DNA of 64,000 bases from AcAMD-5 sp044343935 (lineage in GTDB: Bacteria > Actinomycetota > Actinomycetes > S36-B12 > UBA5976). Of this stretch, positions 63,888 to 64,000 are shown one piece after another. The stretch is from assembly GCA_044343935.1 (NCBI GenBank), contig JBIJDU010000003.1, forward strand, positions 6,375-70,374, in the 5' to 3' direction. Made by a program: the position numbers and the translations under genes. Below the pieces are notes generated by a model that ran no database searches, was not told the origin of the DNA, and worked only from the letters and a program-made list of their open reading frames with translations. Position 1 is the first letter of the stretch, and every line of letters starts with the position of its first letter.

Positions 63888-64000
63888 TAAGCCACCTCTT
63901 TCGGCAGTTGAGCGTACTCTTCTTCAGTTAAGTATTTCTTTAACTCGGCCTTCTCAAATAGTGCCAATAAATCTGGTGGCAGCATTGGCAAATCTTTAAT
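63887..64000 (-). CDS. sdhA: Succinate dehydrogenase flavoprotein subunit (partial, C-terminal 37 residues)
   Basis: Only the end of the gene is inside the window. The 37 visible residues include LPMLPPDLLALFEKAELKKY and LTEEEYAQLPKEVA, matching the C-terminus of actinobacterial SdhA (DLL-x-LFE-x-x-ELxKY). The stop overlaps the sdhB ATG by one base. Catalytic and FAD-binding parts lie beyond position 64000. Confidence 0.85.
   Translation of the reverse strand: MKDLPMLPPDLLALFEKAELKKYLTEEEYAQLPKEVA

Noticed and set aside
1..64000. CRISPR arrays, insertion sequences, prophage genes or toxin-antitoxin pairs
   Set aside because: No regularly spaced repeats, transposase, integrase or phage-structural motifs were seen; the cysD copies are the only large repeat.

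Overview
The window looks like a low-GC, streamlined actinobacterial chromosome. Marker genes are actinobacterial: MtrA-MtrB-LpqB, a WhiB2-like protein, DUF3499, long-form HPF, acyl-CoA carboxylase with an epsilon subunit, and an LpdA-type flavoprotein. From memory, the backbone follows mycobacterial Rv3244c-Rv3319 order (lpqB, mtrB, mtrA, ahcY, manA-like, manB, DUF3499, whiB2, manC, LCP ligase, purE/purK, birA, accD5/accE5/maf/accA3, lpdA, deoD/pmmB, add, deoA, cdd, sdhA/sdhB). AT-rich codon use, almost no intergenic DNA and many overlapping stop codons suggest a freshwater Nanopelagicales (acI) type organism; that assignment is inference.

Layout. 1-2160: an ECF nickel/cobalt importer (cbiMNQO, cbiO cut by the window edge) behind a perfect inverted repeat matching the Nur-box pattern. 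2268-2398: tRNA-Leu(UAG) and a terminator. 2407-6936: hpf, then lpqB-mtrB-mtrA. 6998-13212: membrane protein, ahcY, a PGI/PMI-like isomerase, a 54-residue Trm112-like zinc protein, manB, DUF3499, a degenerate zincin and whiB. 13339-29962: cell-surface glycan locus with manC, SpoIID-like protein, LCP ligase, wecB, a UDP-HexNAc dehydrogenase, Wzm/Wzt-type ABC exporter, several glycosyltransferases, a sulfotransferase and UDP-glucose dehydrogenase. 29962-36634: two divergent cysD copies flanking a three-gene island (DUF6671 protein, winged-helix regulator, Thermus-type isocitrate dehydrogenase), then a cysN-cysC fusion. 36624-43275: purE, purK, birA and the acyl-CoA carboxylase operon with maf. 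43265-51678: lpdA, a small membrane protein, and a deoxynucleoside/ribose catabolism operon (PNP, phosphosugar mutase, ribokinase, deoC, two aldehyde dehydrogenases, the second a half-length protein). 51675-61408: adenosine deaminase, NCS2 purine permease, cupin, deoA, cdd and a complete BmpA-NupOPQ nucleoside ABC importer. 61545-64000: methylmalonyl-CoA mutase large subunit, sdhB and the end of sdhA.

How it fits together. Imported nucleosides are deaminated and phosphorolysed; the sugar phosphates go through the mutase and DeoC to glyceraldehyde-3-phosphate and acetaldehyde, which the aldehyde dehydrogenase can oxidise. Propionyl-CoA can go by the biotin carboxylase complex and B12-dependent mutase to succinate dehydrogenase. 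The glycan locus can supply GDP-mannose, an acidic HexNAc sugar and UDP-glucuronate, and CysD/CysNC would make PAPS for the sulfotransferase, suggesting a sulfated acidic wall polymer attached by the LCP ligase.

The most unusual part is the island between the cysD copies. Its isocitrate dehydrogenase has the long Thermus/Rickettsia-type C-terminal domain but NAD-type coenzyme residues, and appears to be expressed from a leaderless promoter shared with the divergent regulator-DUF6671 pair.
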